Positions 6,996-13,884 of a stretch of DNA of 19,203 nucleotides are shown piece by piece. The stretch spans positions 1 through 19,203 of the forward strand of contig DAOUHO010000141.1 in the NCBI GenBank assembly GCA_034428595.1. Direction: 5' to 3'. Position numbers and translations under genes: made by a program. This stretch comes from JAJECS01 sp034428595 (GTDB taxonomy: Bacteria > Chloroflexota > UBA11872). The notes under the pieces were generated by a model, which worked only from the letters and a program-made list of their open reading frames with translations, was not told the origin of the DNA and ran no database searches. The first letter of the stretch is position 1; each line of letters starts with the position of its first letter.

Positions 6996-8171
6996 GTGAA
7001 GATCTCGCAGCGTGTTCAAGACTTGGCCGAATCGGGAACCATTGCCGTCAGCAACAAGGTCGCGGCCATGCGCGCCCAGGGCATCGATGTCGTGAGCCTG
7101 GGCGCCGGAGAGCCCGACTTCGACACGCCCGACCACATCAAGGCGGCCGCGGCGGAGGCCTTGGGCGGCGGCGAAACCAAATACGCCAAGCCGGCCTCGG
7201 GCGTGCCCGAGCTCAAGCACGCCGTCGTCGCCAAGCTGCAGCGCGAGAACGGCCTCACCTACTCCACCGACCAGGTGGTCGCCAGCGTCGGCGGCAAGGA
7301 GGCCCTGTACCTGGCCTTCGCCACCCTGCTCGACCCGGGCGACGAGGTCATCATCCCCGCGCCCTACTGGGTGTCCTACCCCGAGCAGGTCAAGCTCGCC
7401 GGCGGCGTGCCGGTTTTCGTCAACGCCGGCGCGGACGCGGGATTCCGAATCACTCCTGACCAGCTGCGCGACGCGCTCACGCCGCGCACGCGGGTGCTCG
7501 TATTCAACTCGCCCAGCAATCCCACCGGCGCCGCCTACTCGCCCGAGGAAACCGACGCGCTGGCGGAGGTGCTGGCGGATACCGACGTCGTCACCTTCAG
7601 CGACGAGATGTACGACCGCTTGCTGTTTGGTGGCCGCAAGTTCAAGAGCTTCGCCGCCACGTCGGCGCATGCCTACGACCACACCATCACGTTCAATGCG
7701 GGCTCGAAGTCCTACTCAATGACCGGCTGGCGCATCGGCTACGCCGCCGGACCGGTCGACGTCATCAAGGGCATGGCCAAGCTCCAGTCGCAAACGACGA
7801 GCGGGGCGGCCACCTTCACCATGCACGCGCTGGCCGCCGCCCTGAACGGCGACCAATCCTGCGTGGAAGAGATGCGCGTGGAGTTTGAGCGCCGCGGCAA
7901 ATTCCTCAGCGACCGCTTGAACGCCCTGGACGGCGTGGTCTGCCCCGAGCCGGGCGGTGCCTTTTACGCCTTCCCCGATGTCTCCGGCACGTTCGCGGCC
8001 AAGGGCGTGACCGGCTCGACCGAGTGGGCCGGCCGCCTGCTGGAAGACGCCCACGTCGGCGTGGTGCCGGGCAGTGACTTCGGCGCCGACGACTGCGTGC
8101 GCCTCAGCTTCGCCACCAGCATGGCGGCCCTGGAGACCGCGCTGGACCGGATCGAAGGGTTCCTGGCCTAG
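6996..8171 (+). CDS. aspC: Class I PLP aminotransferase (aspartate / aromatic type, subgroup I-gamma)
   Basis: A 391-residue PLP enzyme closely resembling the Thermus-type aspartate aminotransferase, which transfers amino groups between aspartate (or prephenate/aromatic substrates) and 2-oxoglutarate. Visible landmarks are GAGEPDFDTP (37-46), YAKPASGVPELK (63-74), the PYWVSYPE segment (123-130), NSPSNPTG (171-178), SDEMYD (202-207), the PLP lysine K238 in NAGSKSYSMTGWRIGYA, and the substrate-binding Arg in VRLSFATS near the end. The GTG at 6996 is chosen because it begins at KISQRVQ, the usual N terminus, and follows GAAGG by 7 bases; the open frame extends 75 bases further upstream without homology. 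It is separated from metG by 217 bases, so it is probably an independent unit. Exact substrate choice is uncertain. Confidence 0.92.
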   Translation: MKISQRVQDLAESGTIAVSNKVAAMRAQGIDVVSLGAGEPDFDTPDHIKAAAAEALGGGETKYAKPASGVPELKHAVVAKLQRENGLTYSTDQVVASVGGKEALYLAFATLLDPGDEVIIPAPYWVSYPEQVKLAGGVPVFVNAGADAGFRITPDQLRDALTPRTRVLVFNSPSNPTGAAYSPEETDALAEVLADTDVVTFSDEMYDRLLFGGRKFKSFAATSAHAYDHTITFNAGSKSYSMTGWRIGYAAGPVDVIKGMAKLQSQTTSGAATFTMHALAAALNGDQSCVEEMRVEFERRGKFLSDRLNALDGVVCPEPGGAFYAFPDVSGTFAAKGVTGSTEWAGRLLEDAHVGVVPGSDFGADDCVRLSFATSMAALETALDRIEGFLA

Positions 8172-8215
8172 CGGAGGCCGAGTTTCGGCGCGGCGGTATC
8201 AAGTGGCCACAAGGC

Positions 8216-8248
8216 CCGTTCGTGGTGAGCCTGTCGAACCATGAACGG
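8216..8248. repeat. 33-base hairpin repeat (CCGTTCGTGGTGAGCC type), copy 1
   Basis: The sequence starts CCGTTCGTGGTGAGCC and ends TCGAACCATGAACGG. CCGTTCGTGGT pairs with ACCATGAACGG (11 pairs, one G-U) around an 11-base loop. A second copy at 12554-12586 differs at a single base (CCTG versus CCGG in the loop). It lies between the 3' ends of the aminotransferase and the convergent dehydrogenase, where it could also act as a transcription-end hairpin. Confidence 0.85.
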
Positions 8249-8322
8249 ATCTTGGACCACTGCGCCGAGCCTCTTGAAACCGGCGCCGGCAGCGTCCGTA
8301 CCGCCGGCGCTCTGCTGCCGGT

Positions 8323-9384
8323 CTAGCTATCCGTCCCCGCGGTCCCTCGCGCCAGCCCGTCGAGGTCGTCTCGATCCAGCCCCAGGCTGGCGCCCGTGTC
8401 CAGGATCGCCGTCCACGTCGCCTCCGCCACCGGCAGACCGGCCGTGCTGAGCTCCTCCCGCGAGCGCCGCTCGGTGTCGCCGGGAATCAGCACCTCGTCG
8501 AATCCGGCGGCCGGGCGCGTATTGCGCATGCGGTCGAACGTGTCGCGGGAGGCCGCGTCGTAGCCGTCGCCCCGGTCGAAGGCGTTGGTGTCGATGGCCA
8601 TGGCGAACGTGCCGATGCGCACGTTGATCTCCGGGTTGATGGCCCCGGTGAGATTGGCGGCCAGAATCTCCGTCATCAGCGAAAGGCCATAGCCCTTGTG
8701 CCCCGCCATGTGCAGCAGCACGCCGCCGTCGTAGAGGTCGCCGGGATTCGTTGACGGCTGACCGTCGCAGTCCAGGATCTGGCCGGGCGGCAGCTGGGTG
8801 CCCTTGGCCAGCGCCACGCGCACCTTGCCCTCGGCGGTGGCCGTGGTGGCGAAGTCGACGATCAGCGGATCGGCGCCGGCCGCCGGCGCGCCAAAGGCCA
8901 TCGGATTCGTGCTCAGCCGCCCCTCGGCGCCGCCAAACGGCGCCGCCCGCATCGTCCCCGGCCCGCCCGCGGCCATGAAGTAGACCACGCCCAGGTCGGC
9001 TGCCAGCTCGGCCCACTCGCCGAGGCGCCCGATGTGGTTGCAATGGAAGATGCCGCCGATGGCCACGCGCGAGGTCTTGGCTTTCGCCGCCAGGCGTAGC
9101 GTCAGGTCCTCCGCCGCCAGGTGGCCGAACCCAAACTGCGCGTCCAGCAAGACCGTGGTGTCGGACTCGGACACGACCACCGGGCCCACCGCGGGGATGA
9201 ACGCGCCCTGGCGGATGCGGTCGATGTAGTCGGGAATGCGGATCACGCCGTGGGAGGGGTGCCCCGACAGATCGGCGCGCACGAGCCAGGTCGCGATCTT
9301 GGCGGACGCCTCCGCGGGCGTCCCCGCGGCTTCCAGAATCCGCGCCGTGGCGGCAGTCAGGGGTTCGGCGGAAAACGTCGGCAT
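8323..9384 (-). CDS. Malate/L-lactate dehydrogenase family oxidoreductase (Ldh_2), copy 1
   Basis: A 353-residue NAD(P)-dependent dehydrogenase of the malate/L-sulfolactate/ureidoglycolate family (Ldh_2), structurally unrelated to classical lactate dehydrogenases. Members oxidise or reduce 2-hydroxy/2-oxo acids. Signature segments are the SGHPSHGVIRIPDY near residue 40-53, HCNHIGRLGEWAE (the nucleotide/substrate region), MAFGAP, TTATAEGKVR and the GHKGYGLSLMTEIL helix. The length is normal for the family. The ATG at 9384 begins the usual N terminus and follows AAGGATCTC. It is convergent with the aminotransferase and divergent from the GIY-YIG region. The exact substrate cannot be chosen. A second, clearly related copy lies at 12728-13783. 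Confidence 0.9.
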   Translation of the reverse strand: MPTFSAEPLTAATARILEAAGTPAEASAKIATWLVRADLSGHPSHGVIRIPDYIDRIRQGAFIPAVGPVVVSESDTTVLLDAQFGFGHLAAEDLTLRLAAKAKTSRVAIGGIFHCNHIGRLGEWAELAADLGVVYFMAAGGPGTMRAAPFGGAEGRLSTNPMAFGAPAAGADPLIVDFATTATAEGKVRVALAKGTQLPPGQILDCDGQPSTNPGDLYDGGVLLHMAGHKGYGLSLMTEILAANLTGAINPEINVRIGTFAMAIDTNAFDRGDGYDAASRDTFDRMRNTRPAAGFDEVLIPGDTERRSREELSTAGLPVAEATWTAILDTGASLGLDRDDLDGLARGTAGTDS

Positions 9385-9414
9385 GCGGAGAGATCCTTAG
9401 CGGTGCGATGCCGC

Positions 9415-9425
9415 GCATGGTACGC
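9415..9425 (-). promoter_or_regulatory. Conserved upstream element GCGTACCATGC (Ldh_2 copy 1)
   Basis: Reading the minus strand, GCGTACCATGC ends 30 bases before the start codon at 9384. The identical 11-mer lies 32 bases before the second Ldh_2 gene (13816-13826). TACCAT may be the -10 hexamer (4 of 6 to TATAAT), with transcription starting shortly after; no convincing -35 is seen in either copy. Confidence 0.4.
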
Positions 9426-9500
9426 AGTGCTTGGTTTACGCGCCCAGTCTTCCTCAAGATTCCCCGCCATGTGTCCGCAGACATATGTGCGCCATCACTA

Positions 9501-9516
9501 TTATGTAGCTTCATAA
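9501..9516. promoter_or_regulatory. AT-rich 16-base near-palindrome, possible operator
   Basis: TTATGTAGCTTCATAA is symmetric at 7 of 8 base pairs around a central AGCT. It lies 18 bases upstream of a well-formed -35 element and stands out in GC-rich surroundings. A short perfect palindrome, ACATATGT (9481-9488), lies just before it. Such a site would suit a dimeric winged-helix repressor or activator; none is encoded beside it. Confidence 0.4.
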
Positions 9517-9534
9517 ACCGTAATGGGCATCATT

Positions 9535-9564
9535 TTTACAGATCGGTGGTCCGTGTGGTATCAT
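9535..9564 (+). promoter_or_regulatory. Sigma-70-type promoter for the GIY-YIG transcript
   Basis: TTTACA (9535-9540) and TATCAT (9559-9564) are each 5 of 6 to consensus with an 18-base spacer. This is the best promoter seen in the window. Transcription would begin near 9571, giving a leader of about 275 bases before the GIY-YIG start at 9848. Confidence 0.6.
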
Positions 9565-9582
9565 GCAGAAGGCTGGTTGTGT

Positions 9583-9611
9583 GCCCCGGGTGCCGCCAAG
9601 GTGTCCGGGGC
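9583..9611 (+). terminator. Leader hairpin followed by short T-run, possible attenuator
   Basis: GCCCCGG (9583-9589) pairs with CCGGGGC (9605-9611) around a 15-base loop. It is followed by CGTTTTGCG and, further on, TCTTTTTGG. It lies right after the predicted transcription start. The T-run is short, so termination may be weak or conditional. Confidence 0.35.
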
Positions 9612-9847
9612 CGTTTTGCGTGTCGTCTTTTTGGTCCTCGCGAGCCACCTAATCAAGAGGCCTCATACAGAAAGGAATTTGCTTTGAACTAGGTTGCATG
9701 TCTGTTCGGCGCTCTGAAGCCTGCGAACGCCCCAGGGCGCATCCCATCCGTAGGCGACCGCATCCCAATCGAGGGACCGCGGTCATTTTTCGTTTCTTGC
9801 CTTCACCCGCCACTCGGCGGGTGAAGGCTCACCGAGAGGAGATCTCT
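9612..9847 (+). other. Long untranslated leader of the GIY-YIG gene with strong hairpin
   Basis: No gene of its own is supported here. The frame of the downstream gene stays open back to an ATG at 9698, but that stretch is Arg/Pro-rich and matches no domain. At 9801-9826, CTTCACCCGCC and GGCGGGTGAAG form a perfect 11-base-pair stem with an ACTC loop, ending 9 bases before the Shine-Dalgarno GAGGAG (9836-9841). The hairpin could protect the message or control translation. Confidence 0.5.
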
Positions 9848-10402
9848 ATGGTCGCTTTCGATATTCCGCAGTCCCAGCCCATTGCTCACGCGGATTTGCC
9901 CGTCTCTCCAGGCTGCTACGTCCTCGTTGCAGACTCCGAAACCATGCGGGAGCTTGGTCTCTCAGCCGATTCTGGTCTTGACGTGCTTTATATAGGGAAA
10001 GCGGAAGACAGCATCCACGGGAGAGTGATCAAGACCCATCTGATCAAGAACCGCACTGGAAGCTCCACGCTCCGGCGCTCAATCGGAGCGCTGCTGCGTG
10101 AGAAGTTGGAGCTGGAACCGCAGCCTCGATCCCAGAATCCAGACGATTCCAAGCGGTTCACCAACTACAAGTTCGATGACGAAGGCGAGCAGTGGCTCAG
10201 CGATTGGATCACCGTGAACATCCGTGTTGGCGGCGTCGCGTCTTCTGATCCCGCTACGACCGAGGCGGACTTGATTCACGGGCTCCGCCCCCCGCTGAAC
10301 CTCACGAAGCTGGGCGCGTGGGCGAATCCTGACAAGGAAATGATCAAGCGCAAGCGGAAGCAGTGCGCGGATCTCGCCCGCCAAGCCGCGTTGGGCGGCT
10401 GA
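9848..10402 (+). CDS. GIY-YIG nuclease-family protein 1
   Basis: A 184-residue protein with a single GIY-YIG domain. The GIY segment is GCYVLV (22-27), YIG is Y48-I-G50, the catalytic-type Arg is R59, the STLRRS segment is at 73-78, and the metal-type Glu is E139, followed by the LRPPLNL signature (146-152). It belongs to the stand-alone group common in actinobacteria and other GC-rich bacteria that ends in PPLN; the cellular role of this group is not established. There is no DNA-binding add-on domain; the C-terminal tail (KEMIKRKRKQ) is basic. The start at 9848 is set by GAGGAG 6 bases upstream. It is the sole gene behind the promoter at 9535-9564. The gene at 15060-15623 is a homologue with the same motif order. 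Confidence 0.82.
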   Translation: MVAFDIPQSQPIAHADLPVSPGCYVLVADSETMRELGLSADSGLDVLYIGKAEDSIHGRVIKTHLIKNRTGSSTLRRSIGALLREKLELEPQPRSQNPDDSKRFTNYKFDDEGEQWLSDWITVNIRVGGVASSDPATTEADLIHGLRPPLNLTKLGAWANPDKEMIKRKRKQCADLARQAALGG

Positions 10403-10451
10403 GCACTCGGGCAGCAGGCCCTAGCAACGACTGCGGCAGTCCCCATCGGTC

Positions 10452-10484
10452 CCCGGCGCCGCGCGACTGTCGCGTGGCGCCGGG
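10452..10484. repeat. Strong 33-base hairpin downstream of GIY-YIG gene
   Basis: CCCGGCGCC (10452-10460) pairs with GGCGCCGGG (10476-10484), and CGCG (10462-10465) with CGCG (10471-10474) inside, around an ACTGT loop. A G-U pair joins the two parts. No T-run follows, so it may end transcription only with Rho or protect the 3' end of the message. Confidence 0.55.
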
Positions 10485-10619
10485 CTACCTGAGCCGCCGC
10501 CCGCGCCCGACCGCGGCCGGCGGCTTTCTAACTGCGAGGTCTTGTCAAGATCGCGCATATCGCGCACGGGTAGACTGGTTGTCTGGCCAGAAAGCCTCAG
10601 TCGATAGGAACGTCTTTCG

Positions 10620-12398
10620 ATGACTCTTGTCCTGCGCCACACGCGCCTTGGCGCCCTGCTGTTCGCGATGCTCCTTGCCGGCATCGCCGTCGTCGCGCCC
10701 ACCTTCGCCGACTCGCACGCCGGCCTCTCCGCCGTCGTGGTGCGGAGCGACTTCGCTGAACCCGACGCCCACCTCGCCCACAACATCCCCGATCTGCGCG
10801 TGACCGTTGGGGACGAGGACGTCGACTGCAGCTTCCTCTCGCACTACGAGTCCACCGGCGGGATCATCCGCTGGGGCTTCGCCACCTCCGAAGTCGTCGA
10901 AGAGTCTGCCGGCAGCCTGACGCAGTACTACCAGCGCGGCGTCGTGGACTGCCAGGAGCGGGGCGGCGCATGGCGCTTGGAACGGCGCCTAGTGTGGGAT
11001 TACCTCGGCGGCGGCGTGGGCGACGCGCCCGATCTCGGCGTCGAGCCCAACCTGGTGAGTGACCAGCCCGGGCGTCCGATGGGGCCGTGGGGGCATCGCG
11101 TGTCCAACTTCGCTATTGACGGCACCCCCACCGGCTTCCTGGACTTCTACCTCGAATATGGCGGCCTCCAGGCGTTCGGCCTCCCCAAGTCCGACGCCCG
11201 CGTCGACGACGCGCCGGGCGCCATGCTCGGCATCGAAGGCGCCCAACCCGGCATCGTCCGGCAGTACTTCCAAGCTGCGGTATTCGAATATCGGCCGGGC
11301 AGGAACCAGCCGGTGCAGCTGCGCCTCCTGGGCGACGCCGTGCGCGACCTGCTCTACCCGCTTGAGACCCACCAGTCCTTCCAGAGCTTCCGCTCCGCCG
11401 AGCCGCTGACCGCTGACGAGACCTTCGCGCCCGAGGGAACCTCGACTCGCGGCGAGCTGGTTGCGCGTTACCACTCCGCTCGCGACGTGCTGCTGGTGCT
11501 CTACCACGCGACCGACGGACCCAACTGGCTGCGCAATGACAACTGGCTGAGCGACGCGCCCCTCGGTGAGTGGTACGGCGTGACGACCGACGGCGGCCGC
11601 GTCGTCGAGCTGGACCTCTCGCAGAACCAGTTGAGCGGCGAGCTCCCGCACCAGATTGGTCAGCTCGCCGACCTCGAGGAATTGGAACTCTTTGGCAACC
11701 AGCTGCAAGGCGAGATACCGGCCTCAATCGGCGATCTCGACAACGTGACCCGTCTCTCCCTCTGGGCCAACCAGTTTCGCGGGTCCATCCCCGCCGAATT
11801 GGGCGACATGGCCAGCCTGGAGTGGGTGGCCCTCGGGATCAACCAGTTGACGGGCCCGATTCCGCGCGAGCTGGGCAACCTCGCCAACGCGACCCACATT
11901 GACTTCACCTTGAACCAGCTGACCGGCGAGATCCCGCCCGAGATTGGCAACCTCACCAACCTGGTCTGGCTCGCGTTCTGGAGCAATGAGCTGACCGGCC
12001 CGATTCCGCCCGAGTTGGGCAACCTGACCAATCTGGAACTGCTGGACCTCGACCGCAATCGTCTCAGCGGCCCGATGCCGCCCGAGCTGGGCGACCTCGT
12101 CAATCTGGAGCGGCTGTGGCTGCACAACAACCGGTTGTCTGGCGAGATTCCGGCCGAGTTGGGCAACCTTGTCAGGCTGACAGTTCTGGACCTGCACAAC
12201 AACGACCTGACCGGCCAGATTCCGATCGAGTTGGGCAATCTCACCAGCCTGCGAAGGCTGGGGCTCGAGGGGAATCAGTTCACCGGCTGCGTCCCCGCCG
12301 CGCTGCTGACGGTCCCGCAAGGCGACGCGGACGAACTCGGTCTCCCAGTTTGCGAGCCCGAGGAGTCGGACGACCCAGAGGATTCGGCGGAAGCATAG
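10620..12398 (+). CDS. Secreted leucine-rich-repeat protein with Chloroflexi-type N-terminal domain
   Basis: A 592-residue exported protein. Residues 1-30 are a signal peptide (Arg/His start, hydrophobic GALLFAMLLAGIAVVA, likely cut after TFA at 30). Residues about 172-247 carry the YGG...FG.P.S...QYF.AAVFEY...LLGDAVRDLLYP domain often seen in Chloroflexi surface proteins. Residues about 285-327 form an LRR N-cap (LYHATDGPNWLRNDNWLSD...WYGVTTD). Residues 328-563 are nine full and one partial 24-residue repeats of the plant-like type N.LTG.IP.ELGNL..L. An acidic tail follows (EPEESDDPEDSAEA). No anchor or transmembrane helix is seen at the C terminus, so it is either released or held non-covalently. 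LRR solenoids bind proteins or glycans; the ligand is unknown. It is a single gene with hairpin repeats on both sides. Confidence 0.9.
   Translation: MTLVLRHTRLGALLFAMLLAGIAVVAPTFADSHAGLSAVVVRSDFAEPDAHLAHNIPDLRVTVGDEDVDCSFLSHYESTGGIIRWGFATSEVVEESAGSLTQYYQRGVVDCQERGGAWRLERRLVWDYLGGGVGDAPDLGVEPNLVSDQPGRPMGPWGHRVSNFAIDGTPTGFLDFYLEYGGLQAFGLPKSDARVDDAPGAMLGIEGAQPGIVRQYFQAAVFEYRPGRNQPVQLRLLGDAVRDLLYPLETHQSFQSFRSAEPLTADETFAPEGTSTRGELVARYHSARDVLLVLYHATDGPNWLRNDNWLSDAPLGEWYGVTTDGGRVVELDLSQNQLSGELPHQIGQLADLEELELFGNQLQGEIPASIGDLDNVTRLSLWANQFRGSIPAELGDMASLEWVALGINQLTGPIPRELGNLANATHIDFTLNQLTGEIPPEIGNLTNLVWLAFWSNELTGPIPPELGNLTNLELLDLDRNRLSGPMPPELGDLVNLERLWLHNNRLSGEIPAELGNLVRLTVLDLHNNDLTGQIPIELGNLTSLRRLGLEGNQFTGCVPAALLTVPQGDADELGLPVCEPEESDDPEDSAEA
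11601..12308 (+). repeat. Tandem 72-base repeats encoding LRR units
   Basis: About ten in-frame units of 72 bases (24 codons) encode the LRR solenoid. Units 4 to 9 are the most alike at the DNA level (GAGTTGGGCAACCT recurs), suggesting recent internal duplication or gene conversion, while units 1 to 3 are more diverged. Confidence 0.85.
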
Positions 12399-12553
12399 GC
12401 CGTTCTCGGGTAGGGGCGGGATTCAAACCCGCCCCGTCCACGCGGGCCCGTCCGCGTAGGGGCGCCCCTTGCGGGCGCCCGGTCCGCCTCCGGAAACCGG
12501 TGGCCCGCGCTGCGCGCAGGGTGGGACTGGACCCATTCGCAGTCAGCCCGGAC

Positions 12554-12586
12554 CCGTTCGTGGTGAGCCGGTCGAACCATGAACGG
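12554..12586. repeat. 33-base hairpin repeat, copy 2
   Basis: Matches the copy at 8216-8248 at 32 of 33 positions. Both stem arms (CCGTTCGTGGT and ACCATGAACGG) are conserved exactly and the single change is in the loop, which is consistent with selection or mobility acting on the hairpin. Confidence 0.85.
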
Positions 12587-12601
12587 GCGTTCGCCAATTG
12601 C

Positions 12602-12644
12602 TGTCATTCCCGCGGCGAGCGGAAATCTAGCCACCGCTGAACCT
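12602..12644. repeat. Dispersed TGTCATTCCCGCG repeat, copy 2
   Basis: Begins TGTCATTCCCGCG and ends ACCGCTGAACCT, like the copy at 1061-1102; the middle differs by small insertions and deletions. It lies 15 bases after the 33-base hairpin repeat. Confidence 0.7.
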
Positions 12645-12727
12645 ATGAACCGAAGAGCAGAGCCTGCCCTGTACTAGATACGAGGGGCGGTTCGCGAACG
12701 GCCCCTACCGCCCGCCGATAGTTGCCG

Positions 12728-13783
12728 CTATCCCGCCCCGCCGGCGATGGCGTTGACCTCGTCGGCCGACACCCCAACCTTTTCGGCACTCTCGAGGTAG
12801 AGGTCCCAGGTCGAGTCGGGGATGTCCAGCGGCTGCCCGGCCAGGGCGCGACCCGAGGCGCGCTCGAAGTCGCCCGGCACCTGCACCTCGGTGAATCCCG
12901 GCGCGGGGCGCGTGTCGCGCAGGCGCTCCAGGTTGGCGCGAATGCCGCGCCGCACGTCCTCTGCGTCGCCGAACGCCGCGGGATTGATCGCCAGCGCGAA
13001 GCCGCCGGCGGGAGTGTCGCCGCCCTCCACCGCGGAGCCCACCAGGTTGGCGCCCAGGAGCGACACCATCAGGCCAACGGCATAGCCCTTGTGGCCGCCA
13101 AACGGCACCATCATTCCACCCTCGTAGAGCGACGCGGCGTCGTTGGTTGGGAGTCCGTCCTTGTCCAATAGCCAGCCGTCCGGTACTGGCAGGCCTTTGT
13201 CCCGGTAGACCCGCACCTTGCCCTCGGCGGACGCCGTGGTCGCCATGTCGATCAGCATGCCGTCGTCCTCCGCCGCCGCCGCGCCGAAGGTGAACGGCAG
13301 CGTGCCCACCCGCCGCTCCGCCCCTCCGAACGGGGCCGCGATGTCGGCCGCCCCGCCGGCCCAACCCATGCAGAGAAACGAGATCACGCCCAGCTCGTTC
13401 CCAAGCTCACCCCACTCGCCCAGGCGGCCGATGTGGGTCACGTTGGTCATGCCGCCAATGGCGACCGCGGATTCCTTGGCCTTGGCCGCTACCACGCGCG
13501 TGAGAAGCTCGGCCGCGAAGTGCCCAAATCCCAGATTGCCCTCGATGAGGACCGTGGTCGCGGTCTCCGACACGATGGTCGGGCGCTCGGCGGGCTTCAT
13601 CTTGCCCTCGAGAATCAGCCCCACGTATTCGGGAATGCGCTGGAACCCGTGCGAGGGATGCCCCGCCAGGTTCGAGTTGGCCAGCCAGCGAGCCAGCTGG
13701 TCGGCAATGTCGTCCGGCGCTCCGGCGGCCGCGAGGACGCGCCTGGAAGCCTCGGTAAGTCCCTCGACAGGAAAGCTGGGCAT
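12728..13783 (-). CDS. Malate/L-lactate dehydrogenase family oxidoreductase (Ldh_2), copy 2
   Basis: A 351-residue Ldh_2-family dehydrogenase, NAD(P)-dependent, acting on 2-hydroxy/2-oxo acids. It has the same landmarks as copy 1: LAGHPSHGFQRIPEY, THIGRLGEWGE, TTASAEGKVRVY, GGHKGYAVGLMVSLLGANL and NTRPAPGF-like TRPAPGFTEVQVPGDFE. The two are clear paralogues but well diverged in their middle parts, so they probably differ in substrate. The ATG at 13783 (MPSFPVEGLTEAS) is chosen because it matches the N terminus of copy 1; the 19 in-frame residues upstream would cover the shared GCGTACCATGC element. It is divergent from the alcohol dehydrogenase gene across 101 bases. Confidence 0.9.
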   Translation of the reverse strand: MPSFPVEGLTEASRRVLAAAGAPDDIADQLARWLANSNLAGHPSHGFQRIPEYVGLILEGKMKPAERPTIVSETATTVLIEGNLGFGHFAAELLTRVVAAKAKESAVAIGGMTNVTHIGRLGEWGELGNELGVISFLCMGWAGGAADIAAPFGGAERRVGTLPFTFGAAAAEDDGMLIDMATTASAEGKVRVYRDKGLPVPDGWLLDKDGLPTNDAASLYEGGMMVPFGGHKGYAVGLMVSLLGANLVGSAVEGGDTPAGGFALAINPAAFGDAEDVRRGIRANLERLRDTRPAPGFTEVQVPGDFERASGRALAGQPLDIPDSTWDLYLESAEKVGVSADEVNAIAGGAG

Positions 13784-13815
13784 GAAAGCGGACCCTCTCG
13801 CACCGCCGTGCGTGA

Positions 13816-13826
13816 GCATGGTACGC
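13816..13826 (-). promoter_or_regulatory. Conserved upstream element GCGTACCATGC (Ldh_2 copy 2)
   Basis: The same 11-mer as upstream of Ldh_2 copy 1, here 32 bases before the start codon, in otherwise dissimilar sequence. TACCAT could be the -10 hexamer of the gene. Confidence 0.4.
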
Positions 13827-13845
13827 GCCCGGCCGGGCATCGGCG

Positions 13846-13851
13846 CATAAT
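13846..13851 (+). promoter_or_regulatory. Possible -10 element of the alcohol dehydrogenase gene
   Basis: CATAAT (5 of 6 to TATAAT) lies 33 bases before the ATG at 13885, in a very GC-rich gap shared with the divergent Ldh_2 gene. No clear -35 hexamer is present at the right distance. Confidence 0.3.
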
Positions 13852-13884
13852 GGCGGGCTTGCCGGCTCAGCGGGACTCGCGGCT

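Larger units (their letters stand above)
12399..12727. other. Non-coding region packed with dispersed repeats
   Basis: No gene is supported. The region holds a hairpin GGGGCGGG/CCCGCCCC (12413-12435), a second with GGGCGCCC arms (12460-12480), the 33-base hairpin repeat (12554-12586), the TGTCATTCCCGCG repeat (12602-12644), and AGGGGCGGTTCGC with GCGAACGGCCCCT (about 12683-12708). It repeats much of the content of 748-1310 and 8216-8248. It lies between the 3' ends of the LRR gene and the convergent dehydrogenase gene. Confidence 0.75.

Noticed and set aside
9698..9847. A 50-residue N-terminal extension of GIY-YIG protein 1 from the ATG at 9698
   Set aside because: The extension is Arg/Pro-rich, contains the 26-base hairpin, and lacks a good ribosome site, while the ATG at 9848 has GAGGAG at ideal distance.
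9712..9847. A separate small protein gene in the GIY-YIG leader
   Set aside because: No short frame with a convincing ribosome site and reasonable composition was found.
11601..12308. Regular 72-base repeats considered as a CRISPR array or satellite
   Set aside because: The repeats are in frame, encode LRR units and have no unique spacers. No CRISPR array was seen in the window.
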